A program made the translations under genes and the position numbers. 64,000 bases of DNA. It comes from Lindgomyces ingoldianus. Its lineage: Eukaryota; Ascomycota; Dothideomycetes; Pleosporales; Lindgomycetaceae. This document shows positions 23,624-34,768 of this stretch, piece by piece. Under the pieces are notes generated by a model that was not told the origin of the DNA, searched no databases, and saw nothing but the letters and a program-made list of their open reading frames with translations. The first letter of the stretch is position 1, and each line of letters begins with the position of its first letter. The stretch is from NCBI RefSeq assembly GCF_010093535.1, contig NW_022985214.1, positions 222,245-286,244 of the forward strand, given 5' to 3'.

Positions 23624-24324
23624 TATTAGAGAGATTGTTAAGGCGTCTGTTGTGTAGGAATGTCGCAAAGAAGGGAGCTTAATAGGCTAAGGTTTATAGG
23701 AGGCAATATGTGTGCTAGTTTCTTATTTATAGTATAAACGTTAACCTTGCTCTTTAATTAGTAACACTTTTAACATAAAGTCTTCTACCTGCTATTTCCT
23801 TTAAACGTGTCATTTGCCTGGTCTAATAGCGTAGAACAATAACAACATAGGGGTACTAGAGGAGACGACAGCGGGATATAGGGTTGTAGTCTGTTATTTG
23901 CGACATATGTGATATCAGCAAGAGCGCGCCTCTTAGCTGGCGGTGGAGGTATAGGGCTGCCCTGGGTAGGGCGCTTCCTTGCCTAGATTTGTGTATTGCA
24001 GGGCGCACATTAAACCTTCTATTAGAGGAACGTCCTGTCTCTCTGTGGATCTATAGGGTGATAACAATCATTGCAGAGTAGGGGAGGTTTATTAGCGTTA
24101 AATAGCGGAGGTACTATGTTGTAGGTTGTAGCAGGAGGTATTAGACGGGTATTAGACAACACGCGCAGCGAGGTTTTAGTTTTCGCGCAGGAAATAATTA
24201 TCCAAGGATCTGCTGTTTTTATGCTTACGTGAGCCTAAAAAGGCTGAAAGCAGTAATTCTTAGCTGCCAAGCCCTAACTAAAGAAAACCAAAGTCCACAG
24301 AAAGGAGCGGAGCAAGCTCCGCTA
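23624..24324. repeat. Right arm of the ~700-bp inverted repeat
   Basis: Reverse complement of 22554-21371 without the solo LTR. It ends in GGAGCAAGCTCCGCTAA. Differences from the left arm are mostly transitions. Confidence 0.7.
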
Positions 24325-24798
24325 ATAACGTGTTTTATATGCGAGCGCTGCACCTAAGCGAGCACCGCAGCATCCCTACTAAAACGCCTTCGCAGCAACA
24401 CTGCACAACAGTAACTAAGCTTATCTAGTTTAAGATATTAAAGCTTATAGTTTATTTCTCTACAAATACGTAAAATATTTTAACGCTAACAAATAACAGA
24501 AACCTTTACATTACCCTCTACAGCAGAGTCTTTAACCTTACTCTCTAGAGGTTGAATTATCTTTTCTAAAAGAGATGCGCTTAACTAGAAAAGAACTAGG
24601 AAAAGGCAATGCCTTAGATTCTCTGCAATTGTTAGTAGGTCTTGCGCAATAAGAGGACAGCTGTGTAAGAGCTAATCTGGTTTCCTTAGAACGCATTAAC
24701 ATAATTTAAGGGAAACTAGAAAAGATCTATCTAAATTTACCTCAAAGTAATGAGATCAAAAGCGGTGAAGGTAACTTTATTTAATACAAAGCTTAGAT
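24325..24798. other. AT-rich flank, no gene
   Basis: No terminal repeat or coding signal recognised. The AT-rich block ends at about 24790. Confidence 0.5.
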
Positions 24799-26145
24799 TT
24801 ATATGTTATCGCCTAAAGGCTGCACTGCAGAAGGAAAAGCAGCACTGTGACCTTCACTAATATCTCTAGCGAGTCGCTTCAACACCACCCCAATAAAGCC
24901 ACCCCAGAACCCCTCACTCCCCGCGTCCCTCCCATACTTAACTACATTGCGCCAAAGCCTTAGTGCCCGAAAGATGCCACTCACACTCCTTGTCTCGCAG
25001 AGGCCCAAGTTGCCAACCTCTGGTCCTAAGATATGCACCGTATCCCTTTCTTCCAACGCCATGTATGCAAAGTAAACGTGCGTCTCATGTCCAGCGATGG
25101 TAAAGCAGGGTTCTACTAGTCAGCCCTTTTATACCAGTCCCGCGTGCCGCGCAAGCTGCATCTTCTTCCCCAGGCTGGCTGCAATCCATATGCCGAGTTG
25201 ATATTCAGCTTCTGTGTAATCGCCGCAGGCGGGATTGACCTCTACACAGGAGAAGAGGGCGGTGGTCTTTGTGAAGGCATCGGCTATGTGGCTTACGATG
25301 GGATTGTTTGCGGCTCTTAGACGGTTGTATAGGTCTTCGAAGCTGGGGGATGGCATGTGGGAGAAGGAGAGTGTGAAGTCGGCTTTGCGATCGAGAAGGC
25401 GGGGTTTGCCAGAGGCATTGGGCACGGAGGAGAGGAATTCGGTAGCAATGGCTTTGGGACTGTCTGCTCGGAGATCAGCATAGGGTACCACCAACGAGGC
25501 GGAGGGTTACCCACACGCTCTGAAGCCAGAACTTCTCCTCCCCTTCAAGCCTCATTACAAGTTTCACGAGCGGCTGGATCACGTCTATACACAACGCATT
25601 CTCATCGCGACCCTTCGACTAGCACACTCGCGCGTTTAGCCAGATTTTCTTCACCTTCTGTAGCACATACGCTAGTGGGTCACGCTCCTCGTCATCAACG
25701 CCTGGGTGTGAGAGGTTATGCGCTGTGCTCTCACCCCAGACATGACGCTCAATTCTTTGATATCCAAAGTCCTGGTCTTCCTCGATTTGCTCCCGCAGCC
25801 AGCCGGGTATCCAGCCTCTGTCCAGCCCGTCACCCCAGTCGCTCCATGACATCACCCACTCTACGCGGTGGCGGTGCCTTCAGCCCTAAGCTTGGTCCCG
25901 TTATGGTCGGGGGGATGCGGAAGCCAGTACGGCGATGCTACCCCGCGACGGTACGACGGGCTGTCCGCTCGGCGAGGGCTACTAGCGCCGGCTTGGCTGC
26001 CTGGCGGACCGAAGGTATTCCGCTCATTGAGCCCTAGAGCGCTCGCATTTGAGGCCACTCTGGCTGCCAATACCCTGGGGGTAAGCAGCACTTTGGTGTC
26101 GCTATCGAGTCTCGGACGCTTGGGGCTGTTGGTGCGTGTTGACAT
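24799..26145 (-). pseudogene. PD-(D/E)XK nuclease-like domain protein (PF20516 type), pseudogene
   Basis: The reading order is MSTRTNSPKRPRLDSDTKVL (26145), WLREQIEEDQDFGYQRIE (25855-25619), CIDVIQPLVKLVMRLEG, VVPYADLRADSPKAIA (25494), YTEAEYQLGIWIAAS (25190), LVEPCFTIAGHETHVYF, then ALEERDTVHIL and GFWGGFIGVVLKRLA (25062-24799). This is the layout of the fungal PD-(D/E)XK nuclease-like family, in which 'E.K..GG....A..QLGIW..A' and 'GH.W.L.FA' are conserved. It is broken by a TAG after NARVC (about 25615), a frameshift near 25500-25520, and TAA plus TGA just after RHAGLV (about 25120). The last two are one transition from CAA and CGA. The family is common in fungal genomes and its function is not established. 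Confidence 0.65.
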
Positions 26146-26539
26146 AGATGGTACGAGTATGGGGCACGGGGATTGCGCGCTTCCGCTTCAGCGATGGACA
26201 TATCTCAGGCGTTGACAGCGAGGAGAGAGCGTCCGTGTGGGTCGAACCTATTTCGGAGAGCTGCTAGATCCAACCTTCCACTCATGATGCCTTTGCAACA
26301 GCAGTTGACGGCGACAGTGGAGGCGCCACAGCCATGATGGTCGGGTTGTTTGGCGGTTGCCGACCGGCCAGGTCTGATTCAAGGCACTCAACGCGGCTAG
26401 AGTGTGCTGACTTGTGTTGTCATGGAAACAGATAAGCAGAGGCCGCAAGAAATATTGTTCTTCCAATTACAAAGAGGCAATAATCAAGCAATTCATATAG
26501 GGCTGCGCAATGCACCTAAACACTAATCTGTAGCCTAAC

Positions 26540-26701
26540 TCTAGATGGAATATTTGGTAGAGCCCCTGTCCACACCGTCACTGGAAGTTTCCTCCCGGTA
26601 GCATTTGTAGGTGCCCAGATGTCCATGTAGAGACAGTCTTCCTTGGAGTCACATGAAATATCTGCAGAAGCGATGGAACCGCAGTTCACGGCTGTTTCCA
26701 A
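26540..26701 (-). pseudogene. N-terminal fragment of a type-B carboxylesterase
   Basis: It encodes NCGSIASADISCDSKED, CLYMDIWAPTNATG and KLPVTVW, which is the segment around residues 90-140 of fungal type-B carboxylesterases (SEDCLYLNVW...LPVMVWI). It lies directly after the C-terminal end of the neighbouring copy on the same strand, the reverse of the normal order. The oxyanion segment that should follow VTVW is instead at 27990. Confidence 0.6.
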
Positions 26702-28005
26702 GCCTTATTCCAAAACAGGCTCTTCTCAGTCACCAAATCATCTTCCTTAACCGAGAGAGTCTCACTAAACACGATCTGCGTCCCCACCGTATAATTCCTC
26801 TCATCAAACATAGACCAATAAATCTTATTGTCTTTCCCCATGGCATTTGGAACTCCAGAAAGAACAAATGAATTCAAGTATTTCTGCATTATCCTCGCCA
26901 CCGTAGTATTAACTTCTTCGCTACCTATACCTACGCCTGCACCACGGCTAGAAGTCCACCCGCTGTGAAATTCGTACTCGTGTTACTAGATGAAGAAGAC
27001 AAAGAAGCGAGAGTTTACGTTGAATACCAATAGTAGCTTTGATCGGTGCCATGCGTGGCTGTTCCAAGCGCTACGTCTGCGTTCCACGTTTTGTTCATGG
27101 CGTGAGTTGCGGCGAGATTGTGGGCGGTGAGATCGAAGGATTGTTTCATGTCGGCGAAACGGAGGCCCGGGGAAGAGTAATCGGATTCTGGGTCTAGGTC
27201 GAGAGCCTGTACATGAGGCCGTAGTTAGAAAAATGTGCTAATGAAAGCTAGCTGGTGGCATAGAACAGACCTTGTGCACGAGATCATCAGTGATTGCGGG
27301 GAAGAAGATCCGAAGGTATTTAAGATATCCTTCGTGGTGTTGACTCCAGACCAAGCTTGCGAGTTGGCCTCATGGATCTCATAACTAATTACTAGATGAC
27401 CCGAGAAATTGAGCCGCTTGTTGTAAAAGTGCGCTTCTTATGTATCCGCAACAAAATCCCCGTCCGCTCTGGGTTGAAATTGGTACGTGTACGTATCCAC
27501 AATATCAGTTGCAGCTGTGTTGAGAGTCGTAAAGGCGACACTGCGCATAAGGTCCAATTGACCTCCATCGTATCCAACCGAGGATGATACGTTTAACTAG
27601 AAACCTTCGGCATGATGGTGACCAGCCCCAGGAACAGAACCCTGTGATATAATGTATGCTCAGTTGAAAAGCTGCTCGGCGTGACCCGCAAACCGAGGCA
27701 TTTGGAATAAAGTCTGTGTGACGCGCCCGCCGAGAACCCTACAGCGGTGATCTTCTCGGGACCTCCATCAGATGCCCCGATATATGTCCTAGTCCATTGA
27801 AACGCATGCTGTACATCCCACAATGCGGTATTAGACGTCCCGCCTTCATTCAAGAATGTAAGCCCAAGTCGGTAATTGTAGGAGACAAAAATGAAGTCTT
27901 TGGCGAGATTAAAGAGACCCTCGGGAGTGTTTTGCGACTTGGAGCCCCCCGTGAAACCACCACCATATGTCCACTAGCTCACCCTAGTTCACTTCTACGT
28001 CCTCA
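26686..28005 (-). pseudogene. Type-B carboxylesterase/lipase, 5'-truncated pseudogene
   Basis: From 28005 downward the minus strand reads YGGGFTGGSKSQNTPEGL (oxyanion hole), FNLAKDFIFVSYNYRLGL, NEGGTSNTALWDVQHAF, then VGFSAGAS (nucleophile elbow GxSxG), the domain around IVDTYTYQFQPR, and a C-terminal YLNSFVLSGVPNAMG...LFWNKAW. Such enzymes hydrolyse carboxylic esters and are usually secreted. Several frameshifts and stops interrupt it: after FSAGAS the frame changes, TAG/TAA occur near 27390 and 27230, and the first ~140 residues with the signal peptide are missing. No intron set repairs all breaks. Confidence 0.65.
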
Positions 28006-28979
28006 CTGATGGAGGGTATAGTTAGGCATGCCACATGATATGGTTTTGAACGAAGTTGCTGATACCCTCGAAGGCACCCCAATGGCGGTGGAATCACGCG
28101 AAGCCAGTTTCTCCTAAGTTCGCAAGCTGAACGATCCAACTTCATCCTTTCTTCCTGCGATGTGGTCTTTCACAGTCGTTAGTGCTGCAGCACTTCCCAA
28201 TGAGGCACAGCTCATCCATGAATCACAATTGACAATAATCGTTGAGGACAGCTTGGCGTCATTAGCTGATCCGGCATCAATACCTCGTGCCATAGTGCTG
28301 GAGCTATCGCATTCAGTTCTAGAGGCGCACTTTCCTTTCTTGCGCTATCCTCCGCATTCGTCTCTACTGCAACTATATCAGCGGCAGTATTCCCCTCCCC
28401 CAATTGCCAGTGGTTAATCTCGTCTATAATACTCACGCAAGGTGAAGAAATAGCATAGTGGGTTGGATGATTGTTTGCGAACTGGTGACTGTATCTCATC
28501 AAGGAAAGGTTCAAAGTTGCCCAAGACTTGTCGACGGTTGATTCATGTCAGGCTCGAGGCGAAATAACGGAACGGATATAGAATGTAGCGTGTAGCGTGT
28601 AGATTGCGATATGTGTATATAGTAGCCGGAAGAACTATAACATGATATTAGCTAGCAACAGTGCGAAGGGTCGGACTCCAGAGGGGAAAGTCGAGAAATA
28701 AAAGTTGTCCTAGAATGAAGAGATAGTCAACTTACCTCTTGCTCAACATTCACCTCGAACCAATGTCTTAATACCACAAGATATCTTAAGGCGTTCTCAC
28801 CACCTGGGAGCAATGGAATGGCACAACATGCTCTTTAAGTTCTTTAACATAACACCAATATATAGCAAATTCAAACAAACCATTGTTTCCAAGGTCAGAT
28901 TAATCTGCTGGCAGAGTCAACCTACATAACATTCCTTGAGCAGCTTCCTATGGAGCAGGCGAGTTAGGTGGTGAGCATG
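28006..28979. other. No supportable gene
   Basis: Opposing 85- and 100-codon frames at 28160-28514 are featureless. It may be further degraded sequence upstream of the carboxylesterase. Confidence 0.45.
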
Positions 28980-29565
28980 GTGTTTAATAGAACGTAGTAC
29001 TGCTCCTACTGTTACTGATAGTAACAATCTCTTGGCAGTTAGAACGAAAGTGAATTGCCTTCCGTTACTGTACGGTTAATGAGGCTATAGTTACTGCAGT
29101 AACTGCCTATACTATCCATCATTAGTACAGAACAGTGAAGTAACTCCTTGCACTCAAAGCTCGCAGCCAGTTCAACACCTCGCAAGCTCTCGTCGTCTTG
29201 AGAAGTCAAAGGCTGCCTCTAGGAGCTCTTATAATTAAGGCCTCATCCTCTAGTTTTTCTATTCTCACAAGTTTCAGGACAATATCTAGACTTGCGACCT
29301 CCAGCTGAAACCTAGGGGCCTTAGATATCGTGTGAAGAGCATATTAGCAAGATTGTGTCAAAATTAAGCCCTCTAGAGCCTTCAGTAACACCAGTTGCTG
29401 CAGTAACTGCACCAAACAGTAACTTTACTATTAATTAACTTGGCAGTAACTGTTACTGCCCGTAAGGCTGTTTTAATTCACTCTTTCCGTAAGAACGAAA
29501 CCCTATTGCCGCCAGTAACGCCTCAAAAACACTACTAACAGTAACAGTTACGTTCTATTAAACAC
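28980..29565. mobile_element. MITE-like element with CATG duplication and GTAAC subterminal repeats
   Basis: The ends GTGTTTAATAGAACGTA (28980) and TACGTTCTATTAAACAC (to 29565) are inverted, and CATG flanks both sides (28976-28979, 29566-29569). The 586-bp interior has no gene but at least a dozen copies of AGTAAC/GTTACT, several as palindromic pairs such as GCAGTAACTGTTACTGC. Subterminal clusters like this are transposase-binding sites in several cut-and-paste superfamilies. The superfamily is not determined. Confidence 0.6.
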
Positions 29566-31614
29566 CATGGTGGTGAGAACCAAACTAGGTGAATTGAGCG
29601 GTAGTGCAAGGTCTGAGGAGCGAGAGGAAGCTCCGAGGCGAATAAATAGCAGAAAAAGAGGAGCTAATCCCAATAAGGTGGGATAAGAGGCTTGAATTAT
29701 CTCGCTTGGACTTGCTTGACAAGCTTGATCCATTATATGCCAAAATCGAAGCCTTTCTTGTCACTGCCCTAGGCAACTTTTCCCCCACTAAAATTGTCTG
29801 GGAGTTTAAAATATTAACAGGATCCGCTATATATTAGACAAAAACGTAATAGGAATGCCCTGGGTAAGTTGAAGATTGTAGTTTGTATAGAGGAGCGTGT
29901 ATAACTACTAAGTTTTTTAAGAGTAACAACGCTTTAGTTTACAATGTATTGCCTATAGCATCTCTAGCCTTCCTAGTTAGTTTAACTAAGTACTTAACAG
30001 CTAATTAGTTGGTAGCTTTTCTACTTAGGGGGAAGCTTGCTCTTTATAGCCACTAGAATACAGTAAGCTTCTCCTACTTATTCTTATTACTACAACAGAT
30101 TACAACGGGCTAACTTCTATTTATTACTATTGGTAGGCTCCTTAGGCTTCCTTAACAGGTCCTGCTCCCTTGCCTGCGTAGAATAGGTTAGTTGTCTACT
30201 CTCTAGGTTAATCTAATCTGGTTTAGAGGACTAGGACTACTCTTGCCCTCTGTTTTAGGCGTAGTATTATCCTGTTACTCTACTAAAATATGCTCAAAGT
30301 AGTATCTTTATATGAATTTAAGGCTTCAACTTACTAAAATGTTCCTAGGAAAAATTATTCTTATGTTAGTGTACGGGTGCTCGGATCCATAAGATTAGCG
30401 GTACGGCTAAATGCACTAAGCGATAGCTAGAAGGTATGCACAAGTTGAATCAGCGAGAATTCAGCCTGCATAGTCGATATTTATGAGCAAGATGGAGTGT
30501 CCCCAAGACAGATGCTGGGTCCCACCCAGATCTTTGATCTGGCCCGCATACCGGCCCTCATAGGCCAACCCATCACAATTAGGGATTCTGTTGAAATCTT
30601 GTTATGCTATACAATTTCAGTAATGGAAAAAAGATCCAACGAACCGCTAAGAAAGGCCCTGATTTTTCCATAAACTAGATTCGCCACTCTTGCCTGAGTA
30701 TCGCGATCACTGCACACATATCAACCTCTGTGACGGGGCAGCCAATTTTCTCCGCTCATAAGATACACTAGATTTTCGCTTAAAGCAGGCTTTCCCCACT
30801 GACTAAAATCAGGTCGTGCCAATCCAGCCACCAACTACCAATCCGCTGCTAACGATCTAGAGGATGAGCCTAACTATGTTAAAACACCCCAAGAGAGGAA
30901 CGTGCTAGGAACCACCCAAACCTTCCTCCCTTCTTCGCCATGACCTTTGAGCACGGCGTAATGACCGGATGCCACTCAAACAAACTCCTCATTGGCTATT
31001 GTAAATGCGCCAAGATATAGTATATCCAGCTCTCACACCCTCAAAAGACCGGTGACGGGTGTCACTCTTCAAAGAAGCCGACCAAGGTTCCGTGGAACAC
31101 CACTTGCATTAGGGAAGCGAATTCTGCGAGATTGAGGACTACCTCCGGCTTTTCGTATTTTCAATGCGGTATCGGAATGATTCTGCACTAGAGGGCCCGC
31201 TTTGGGAAGTTGCTTGTTTCTATTTCTGGATTGGTGGGTTAGACGAGGAGTGCGTAAGCCGAGATCATTTAGTCTCGAGACCAGTCACCGCGTCGAAATA
31301 TATTAAAGATAACAAGGATTATAACTAGCAGAAACAGGGGGGGGGAGAAATCCTGTTGGCCTTCTGAGGGAGTTATAATGTCTGCCAATGAGTTCGACGT
31401 GAATTCTAGTGGTCATGCGGAGGGAGACACTGCCGTGGAATAGTCACCGGTGGTCGCAATAAGAGAAGGGACCCTAGGTTTCTTCCTAGGACTCTAGAGA
31501 TGCTAACATCCTTCCAATTACAATCAAGATTCCCATTTCTCTCATTTCCCTAAAAGCCCAGCCGTCCCGCCCGTGACTCCAATTCCTATTTCCTTTCCCA
31601 GCCCTTGCGCAAAG
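29566..31614. other. Gene-poor interval
   Basis: 29820-30350 is AT-rich and RIP-like. 30360-31560 is balanced in composition, but every frame is interrupted and no motif is recognisable. It may hold an old decayed gene. Confidence 0.45.
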
Positions 31615-32866
31615 CTACCTTACCTCATAATCCCTCCTCACCTCAATAGCATTCATAGGATACGTCTGGACACTAAACCCATCAGGGCTCTTCACTGCAT
31701 CCGCAGTCGTAATTGCTGCCTGGCTATCGGTATCCGTGCTCTGATCCGCCGAATGATACTTCTTACTCTTCTGCGAACTTCGCTGGAAGAAATTCTTCGA
31801 CCCACCAGATCGAGAAGGCCGCGATGCTTCGGCGGCTGTAGCGAGAGAGTGGCCAGTTGCCCAACGTAAGAGAGGGCGAAATGTTGGGAGACAGACGGAC
31901 GTAATAGCACTGTGAGGTGTCAGCGGAGGAATGGGGGAGTGGAGAGAGGTGACTTCTTTGCGGGAAATGGAGCTTACCAGAAAACTTCTACCGCAGTCCA
32001 CTTCATTAGGGTTACCGAATCCCACGTTGGATCCGCGAGCGAGAAATTGTTAAAGATATTTGCTAATCGGACTGCGGAGATAATACTCGTGAAGCCGCCG
32101 AAGAACAGCGTAAATGTAATCAACAATTTCTGCTTCAGCGAGACCTGTAGGTTCCACACATACGGAGCTGGAACCAGGGTGATTATGAAATCACACAACA
32201 TGTTAGGGAAAGTAATGCCGACGTAGAATTTGTACGTATCGATGCATCTCTTGTCAGTGATTGTGATGTCCCAGAAGGCGTTTACGGGAACACAAGAGAA
32301 GATACTAGTGAAGAGCTACGGCAGTAAGCATGTATTCTGCAACGATGGGAGAGGTGGGGTTACAATAGCGATAAACCAGCTCAATGTAAAACAGAGAAGA
32401 CCGACGAGAATGTAGCGCATTGATGTCTTTCCAAATATCCTCCACAAAAAAGCAATAATGGAAAGCTTTGCTGTCGAAATAGCGGTTGTGTAAAGTAACT
32501 CTAACACAAAAATCGAGGTCATAAAGTCCTTGATAACGGTTGGGTGAATTATCATGGCGGCTCCAATATGTCGACCAAAGCCCATTCCTCGCCATGTCCC
32601 AACAACGGAGTAAATCGCAACACCGCATGCCTTCTTTACTGTTAGCTGCCTAACATTATATTGATCTAGCACTTAGGAAAACCTACTCCTGTGATACCAG
32701 CGAAATAATCATCATACCAAAGCGGCCTCTTTGAGATCCAGCCGGCAATAAACCTCAGACAAACGCATGTAGTGGCAATAGCAAACGTCACCGTCGCCGG
32801 GATAAAGACATCATTAAACCGATTCGCAGTGAAATAATCCGGTGGTAGCTGAGCGTTAGGGTCCAT
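31615..32866 (-). CDS. PTH11/SAT4-type rhodopsin-domain integral membrane protein, four exons
   Basis: The exons are 32687-32866, 32364-32645, 31978-32315 and 31615-31909, with introns of 41, 48 and 68 bp. The product (about 364 residues) starts MDPNAQLPPDYFTANRF. It then has hydrophobic segments beginning VFIPATVTFAIATTCVCLRF, a WYDDYFA motif after TM2, YGFGRHI-like GMGFGRHIG, FSCVPVNAFWD in the extracellular loop, and EVFCAITSVCLPTFRPLL at TM7, followed by a Ser-rich cytoplasmic tail. These are hallmarks of the fungal rhodopsin-like (PF20684) family of seven-helix proteins, which includes plant-surface sensor PTH11. The family is also common beside secondary-metabolite genes. The first intron is unusually short, so that junction is less certain. 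Ligand and role are unknown. Confidence 0.8.
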
Positions 32867-33908
32867 GGTGAGGTTGAAATACAGTGTGGGTGCGCAAGAA
32901 GGAAGGGAAATAGTGGCTTGACGCGTGAAGCACAATTGTGATACCAAAAGCTAATTGAGCTTGAAGCGAGTTCTGCAATGCGGCGAAGGCACCAATCTCC
33001 ACTTTAAGGTAAAAGGGCGTTGCGCCCGAATGACGGCATCACTTACCCTCGCTGTGAGACGTAGAGAGTTCAGAAAAGTCCGTTGAGTGAACTGTTGGGT
33101 CTTCCTGAGATGCGACGTTGATGTGATACTGTCGGGATACCAACGCACCGGGTGCGTCTCGTATCCACTTTTGCCGCCTGGATTTAGATCCCCGACAGAC
33201 CTCGCCAAGGATTTCTACGAGAGCATGTGGCCACCCCATTAAGGGCCTGCACAATGGTTCCAAAGATGAAAAGAGGAAAGCTGGATTTTCGTTTGGACGC
33301 CAAGTGCGCAAGATAGGTCCGATGTAGAGACTGAGCTGCCCCATTGAGATGGAAATGCCCTACGCACGTCAACGGACTTTCAAGAAATCCTACGGAGGGT
33401 TCCGGTGTGGACGAGGGTGATATGTTTCTACAACAAGTATAGATGACTAGAGGCCATCCTCCAGCGAAGTCCGATTTATTAGCCAACATGCTTGAGGGTA
33501 AGCACCAGTGATTAGATGCCGTAGCTTAATCTGTCGAGAACTGGAATTTCGGTAGAGAGAGAGTCGACTAATCCCAGCCCCAGCGTGATAGATTACTCTG
33601 CAGGACGAGCCCCGAACCCAAGACTCAGCAAAGTGCATCGTTATTGCAGACTCGATATTGCGAGGGGGCTGTGTGGGGTGTTCCCCGGACAGGGTAGGGA
33701 ACAATCGTGAGACCGGAGTTGACGATGGTTCTGGACTGGAGCGAAATGAGAGTACCACCGGTTTTATTGTTATCCATCTGGTTTGACATGTGAAGTTCCC
33801 ATTTATTTGTTTAGAGGAGAGCAGACTTTTCGCGCGAACTGAGTGCACCGTCACTCGCTTTCATTATCATTTCCGTCTCCCACCACAAGGTCACCTGGAA
33901 TCTTGACA
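32867..33908. other. Intergenic, possibly containing decayed sequence
   Basis: Four overlapping minus frames (101-135 codons between 32951 and 33854) have no family motif and no consistent splice arrangement. The upstream region of the FSH hydrolase lies at its right end. Confidence 0.4.
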
Positions 33909-34768
33909 ATGCACTTCCTCTGCCTCCATGGTATCGGAACCAACAGTGATGTCCGCGCACCCTTACCCCGTAAATGTCCCGCCTAACACCTCTCCAGATC
34001 TTCCAAGCTCAGACAGCAGCGATACGGTTCGAACTTGGCGATGAACACACTTACGATTTTGTGGATGGCCCGATCGCCTGCGAACCAGCCAATGGTGTGT
34101 AATTCACCCCTCAGTGTTTCTTTATCGTGTTGGTAATTATTTGTGGTGTAGGAATTGAGAGAATGATGGCATCGAAAGCTGGCACTGTAGACATACCTCA
34201 ATGCTATTCATATTTTGACTGGTATTCACCAGAGAGTATCCTCAGCGCAATAGACTGGCTCTCATCGTATATCGAAACCAACGGACCGTACGATGGCGTT
34301 ATCGCATTTTCTCAGGGAACATGTCTCGTCTCGACACTCATGTTGCAACATTCCCGCCTGGACCTCGACGGCGAAGAACCACTATTCAAGTGCGTAATAC
34401 TCTTTAGTGGAATACTACCCCTGAATATTGAGGCTCTCGAGCTTGGTCGGCGTGTGCAGTTTGGAAGAGTGGATCCATCAGAGGCGCAATATAGCGACAG
34501 CGACAACGAGAGCGAGATTAGCGTCGATGAGAGCGATGGAGAATTGGTTGAGCCCTTTCAGATCCCCTCTGCGCATATCTGGGGGACTAATGATGACTAC
34601 CCGCTGCCTCAAGGTGCGAGGGTGAGTGAACTGTTTGCTGCCCGAATGAGGTCTTCTGTGACGCACCAGGAAGGGCATTCGATACCCGGGGCGCGAATGG
34701 GCGGAAATGTGTCGAAGATTGTAAGGCAAATCCGGAAGACAATTGAGAGGGCAGAGATGGCGCATTGA
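33909..34768 (+). CDS. FSH-family serine hydrolase, candidate trans-acting thioesterase of the PKS
   Basis: The exons are 33909-33950, 33998-34094 and 34152-34768 (introns of 47 and 57 bp), giving 251 residues. It starts MHFLCLHGIGTNSD, the family's first strand and oxyanion turn. FELGDEHTYDFVDGP and CYSYFDWYSPESI follow, then the nucleophile motif VIAFSQG (Ser100), acid Asp in WGTNDDY, and His in EGHSIPG. This is the FSH1 (PF03959) alpha/beta-hydrolase family. Its members LovG and relatives release the acyl chain from highly reducing PKSs that lack a thioesterase domain. The PKS here has none and lies 2.9 kb away, so chain release is the likely job, though this is inference. An acidic Ser/Glu-rich insert (DSDNESEISVDESDGE) is a small oddity. 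Confidence 0.85.

Larger units (their letters stand above)
13722..24165. repeat. Recurrent GTATTAGAC doublets (at least 14 copies)
   Basis: The doublet GTATTAGAC-(1-3 nt)-GTATTAGAC, or its complement, appears at about 13722, 14260, 14684, 14964, 15275, 15742, 16158, 16542, 18026, 19760, 20394, 21538, 23222 and 24145. Some copies carry one transition. Both orientations occur, so it is not explained by coding of a single protein. Copies are confined to the Helitron and its flanking arms. Confidence 0.7.

Noticed and set aside
33039..33854. Chain of minus-strand frames as an additional cluster gene
   Set aside because: No recognisable motif, and no splice arrangement gives a continuous sensible protein.
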